Positions 5,488 through 7,160 of a stretch of DNA of 7,160 bases are shown piece by piece. The stretch is from positions 1-7,160 of the forward strand of contig JAFAVL010000091.1 of assembly GCA_019242465.1 (NCBI GenBank), read 5' to 3'. The translations under genes were made by a program, and so were the position numbers. Within the stretch, counting starts at the first letter, position 1. Each line of letters begins with the position of its first letter. The stretch comes from Chroococcidiopsidaceae cyanobacterium CP_BM_RX_35 (lineage in GTDB: Bacteria; Cyanobacteriota; Cyanobacteriia; Cyanobacteriales; Chroococcidiopsidaceae). The notes under the pieces are model-generated. The model saw only the letters and a program-made list of their open reading frames with translations. It did no database searches and was not told where the DNA came from.

Positions 5488-5493
5488 TACAAT
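5488..5493 (+). promoter_or_regulatory. Candidate -10 box of the 6S RNA gene
   Basis: TACAAT lies 15 nt after the purK stop codon and about 7 nt before the predicted 5' end of the 6S RNA. No good -35 hexamer is seen at 16-18 nt. The RNA could thus be made from its own promoter, by processing of a purK read-through transcript, or both. Confidence 0.5.
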
Positions 5494-5498
5494 GGGCT

Positions 5499-5685
5499 GT
5501 AGGTTCCACTGCGACGTTGGTGACTGCCAATATGTTTTTGATCTATGACTTTTTAAATAAGGGAACCTAACTGTTCTAGTGGCAGTAGACCGGGCTTGTA
5601 CCCGGAAACTTTAAGCTAGGCAACCTGGTGCCCACCTGGTTTTACCAGGTCTAAAACTGAGGTAAAACGGCGTTGCGGTGAACTC
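5499..5685 (+). ncRNA. ssaA: 6S RNA (regulator of RNA polymerase)
   Basis: 6S RNA mimics an open promoter and binds the housekeeping RNA polymerase holoenzyme. The non-coding stretch after purK folds as expected. A terminal stem pairs GUUC-(C)-ACUGCGACG (5503-5516) with CGUUGCGGUGAAC (5671-5683), 13 pairs with one bulged C. Inside are ACUGCCA (5523-5529) with UGGCAGU (5580-5586), a hairpin CCGGG/CCCGG (5590-5605) and a perfect hairpin ACCUGG/CCAGGU (5634-5650). The length of about 187 nt suits cyanobacterial 6S RNA, and placement next to purK is known for ssaA in cyanobacteria. A -10 box precedes it and an intrinsic terminator follows. The ends are estimated from the stem and -10 box, so they may be off by several nt. 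Confidence 0.82.
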
Positions 5686-5696
5686 ATCAACTATTG

Positions 5697-5730
5697 ACTC
5701 CTCTGACGTACTAAACAGGGGAGTTTTGTT
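5697..5730 (+). terminator. Intrinsic terminator after the 6S RNA
   Basis: ACTCCTCTG (5697-5705) pairs with CAGGGGAGT (5716-5724) through nine pairs, one of them G-U, across a 10-nt loop. It is followed by TTTGTTG. It would end both 6S RNA and purK read-through transcripts. Confidence 0.8.
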
Positions 5731-5883
5731 GTTCCAACATTTACATCGATTTTTCGTATCTAAAGCTACAATTTCTCTGCTTGGGTAGCGCTAATATGAA
5801 ACGATTTAAATAATCTCAATGTTCCGCTGGAGACAGCTCTAGCAGTTCGTCGAGCAAACTAAATTCGAGTTCAAATAGGTTTA
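5731..5883 (+). promoter_or_regulatory. Leader of the M16 peptidase gene with a candidate -10 box
   Basis: This gap between the terminator and the peptidase gene holds TACAAT (5767-5772), a good -10 hexamer. The best -35-like sequence, TTTACA (5740-5745), sits 21 nt away, which is too far. The hexamer identical to that before the 6S RNA suggests a separate transcription unit. The frame is open back to 5863, but without an ATG. Confidence 0.35.
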
Positions 5884-7160
5884 TTGCAATTGACTGCTCC
5901 AGTTTTCCCAGCTACTGTTTCTAGATTAGACAATGGTTTAACTTTTATTCATCAACATCTCTCTACTACTCCTGTTGTTGTAGCAGATGTCTGGGTTGAG
6001 GCGGGTGCTCAGCGAGAGCCAGAAAACTGGTCAGGAATGGCCCATTTTCTGGAACATATGATCTTCAAAGGTACTGCCACACTGCCTCCTGGAGCATTTG
6101 ACAGAGAAATAGAAAATCGGGGTGGCATGACTAATGCAGCGACTAGCCATGACTATGCTCATTACTTTCTCACTACTGCTGTACCCTATCTAGAAGAGAC
6201 GCTACCCCACCTAGGGGAACTGTTGTTAAATGCCGCTATCCCAGAAAGCGAATTTGCTCTGGAACGGGAAGTTGTTTTAGAAGAAATCCGTCAGGCTTAT
6301 GATGACCCCGACTGGTTAGGCAATCAGGCTCTCTGTGAGAGCGTTTATCAATGTCACCCCTACGGACGCTCAGTGCTGGGGACAGAGCAAGAGCTAATGC
6401 AGCAGTCAGCGGAAGCAATGCGCTGTTTCCATCGTGCCCACTACCAACCGGAAAACATAACGGTAGTGATTGTCGGGGGAATTGCTCTGGAGCCTGCGGC
6501 AGAATTGGTGAACAGGACTTTTCAGCAGTCTCAGAAGCAGTCTTGTTGTCCCCCATCGGAGGTAGTAGGAGTACCCCTTAGCACAGGCGAAAATCTTCCG
6601 CCATTTCGCTCAGGAATTCGCCGCCAAGAGCTGTCTCTACCTAGAATAGAGCAAGCCCGATTAATGATGGCTTGGAGAGGACCAGGAGTTGAGCAAATTA
6701 GCAGTGCTTACGGTTTAGACTTACTCTCTGTCATCCTGGCACAGGGAAGGTCTTCTCGCTTGGTGTGGGAGTTGCGGGAAGAGCAACAATTAGTTCAAGC
6801 AATTAATTGCGATTTTCTGCTCCAGCGGGAATCGAGTTTATTTACAATTAGTGCCTGGCTAGAGCCGCAACATCTGGAGCAAGTCGAGTCTTTGATTAGC
6901 AAATACCTGGACAATCTACAGAATACACCAGTTTCTTCAGGAGAACTGACCCGTTGTCAACGCCTGTTATGTAATGATTATGCGTTTTCTATGGAAACAC
7001 CGAACCAAATGGCAAGCCTTTATGGGTATTACAACATGCTTGCCACAGCTGAATTAGCTGTCCTCTATCCACAACAAATCCAGTCGTTTCAATCAGAACA
7101 TCTCCAGTGACTAGCACAGCAGTATCTATCACCCCAAGATTATGCGGTTACGATACTGAA
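5884..7160 (+). pseudogene. M16 zinc metallopeptidase (insulinase/pitrilysin family), interrupted by an in-frame TGA
   Basis: M16 peptidases degrade or process peptides inside a two-half clamshell. The inverted zinc motif HFLEH (H54, E57, H58) and a third ligand E134 in EREVVLEEI are present, so the catalytic site is complete. The second domain carries LLSVILAQGRSSRLVWELRE, the conserved GxSSRL motif. A TGA at 7108-7110 ends the frame after 408 codons. The next codons in the same frame read LAQQYLSPQDYAVTIL up to the window edge, matching the family's usual C-terminal ending (QQYLSPxxYAVTVLKP). The stop thus removes about 20 or more residues and looks like one substitution, perhaps CGA to TGA. 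The start is TTG at 5884 (AGG 4 nt before), or TTG at 5890, because the first in-frame ATG lies at codon 52, inside the catalytic domain. The truncated protein may still be functional; read-through or sequencing error are alternatives. Confidence 0.8.

Noticed and set aside
6236..6556. Minus-strand 106-codon frame
   Set aside because: Antisense shadow of the M16 peptidase, with no recognisable motif.

Overview
This window looks like chromosomal DNA of a filamentous or Chroococcidiopsis-like cyanobacterium. Two copies of the cyanobacterial HIP1 octamer GCGATCGC lie in purK. A purK gene is followed directly by a 6S RNA, an arrangement known from cyanobacteria. There is also a secreted pentapeptide-repeat protein of the thylakoid-lumen type. 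The genus cannot be fixed from the sequence alone.

Left part (1-1235), a scar region: the first bases hold the start of a minus-strand gene that leaves the window. Next comes what I read as a hicA-hicB toxin-antitoxin fossil, in which the HicA N-terminus runs into the HicB C-terminus after an internal deletion. A 150-residue PspA/IM30-like coiled-coil protein follows, then the zinc-ribbon start of a transposase that breaks off right beside the stop codon of the next gene.

Middle part (1233-3628): a LysR-type regulator (minus) is divergent from a two-domain FMN-binding split-barrel protein (plus). They share a 177-bp intergenic region carrying a T-N11-A dyad and a plausible sigma-70-type promoter. 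The regulator's only three cysteines form one tight cluster, which suggests, without proving, redox or metal sensing. A PF04020-type four-helix membrane protein follows on the minus strand.

Right part (3747-7160), all plus strand: a secreted pentapeptide-repeat protein overlaps purK by 7 nt. purK encodes the ATP-grasp enzyme N5-carboxyaminoimidazole ribonucleotide synthetase and carries an in-frame, G-rich, palindromic insertion of about 32 codons. Downstream lie a well-supported 6S RNA (about 187 nt, closed by a 13-bp stem), an intrinsic terminator, and an M16 zinc protease gene with a TTG start. The protease frame is cut by a TGA, yet family-like sequence continues in the same frame up to the window edge.

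I found no wholly new system. The best items to follow are the palindromic element inside purK, the in-frame stop in the M16 gene, the cysteine-cluster LysR with its divergent flavoprotein, and the orphan PspA-like hairpin protein.
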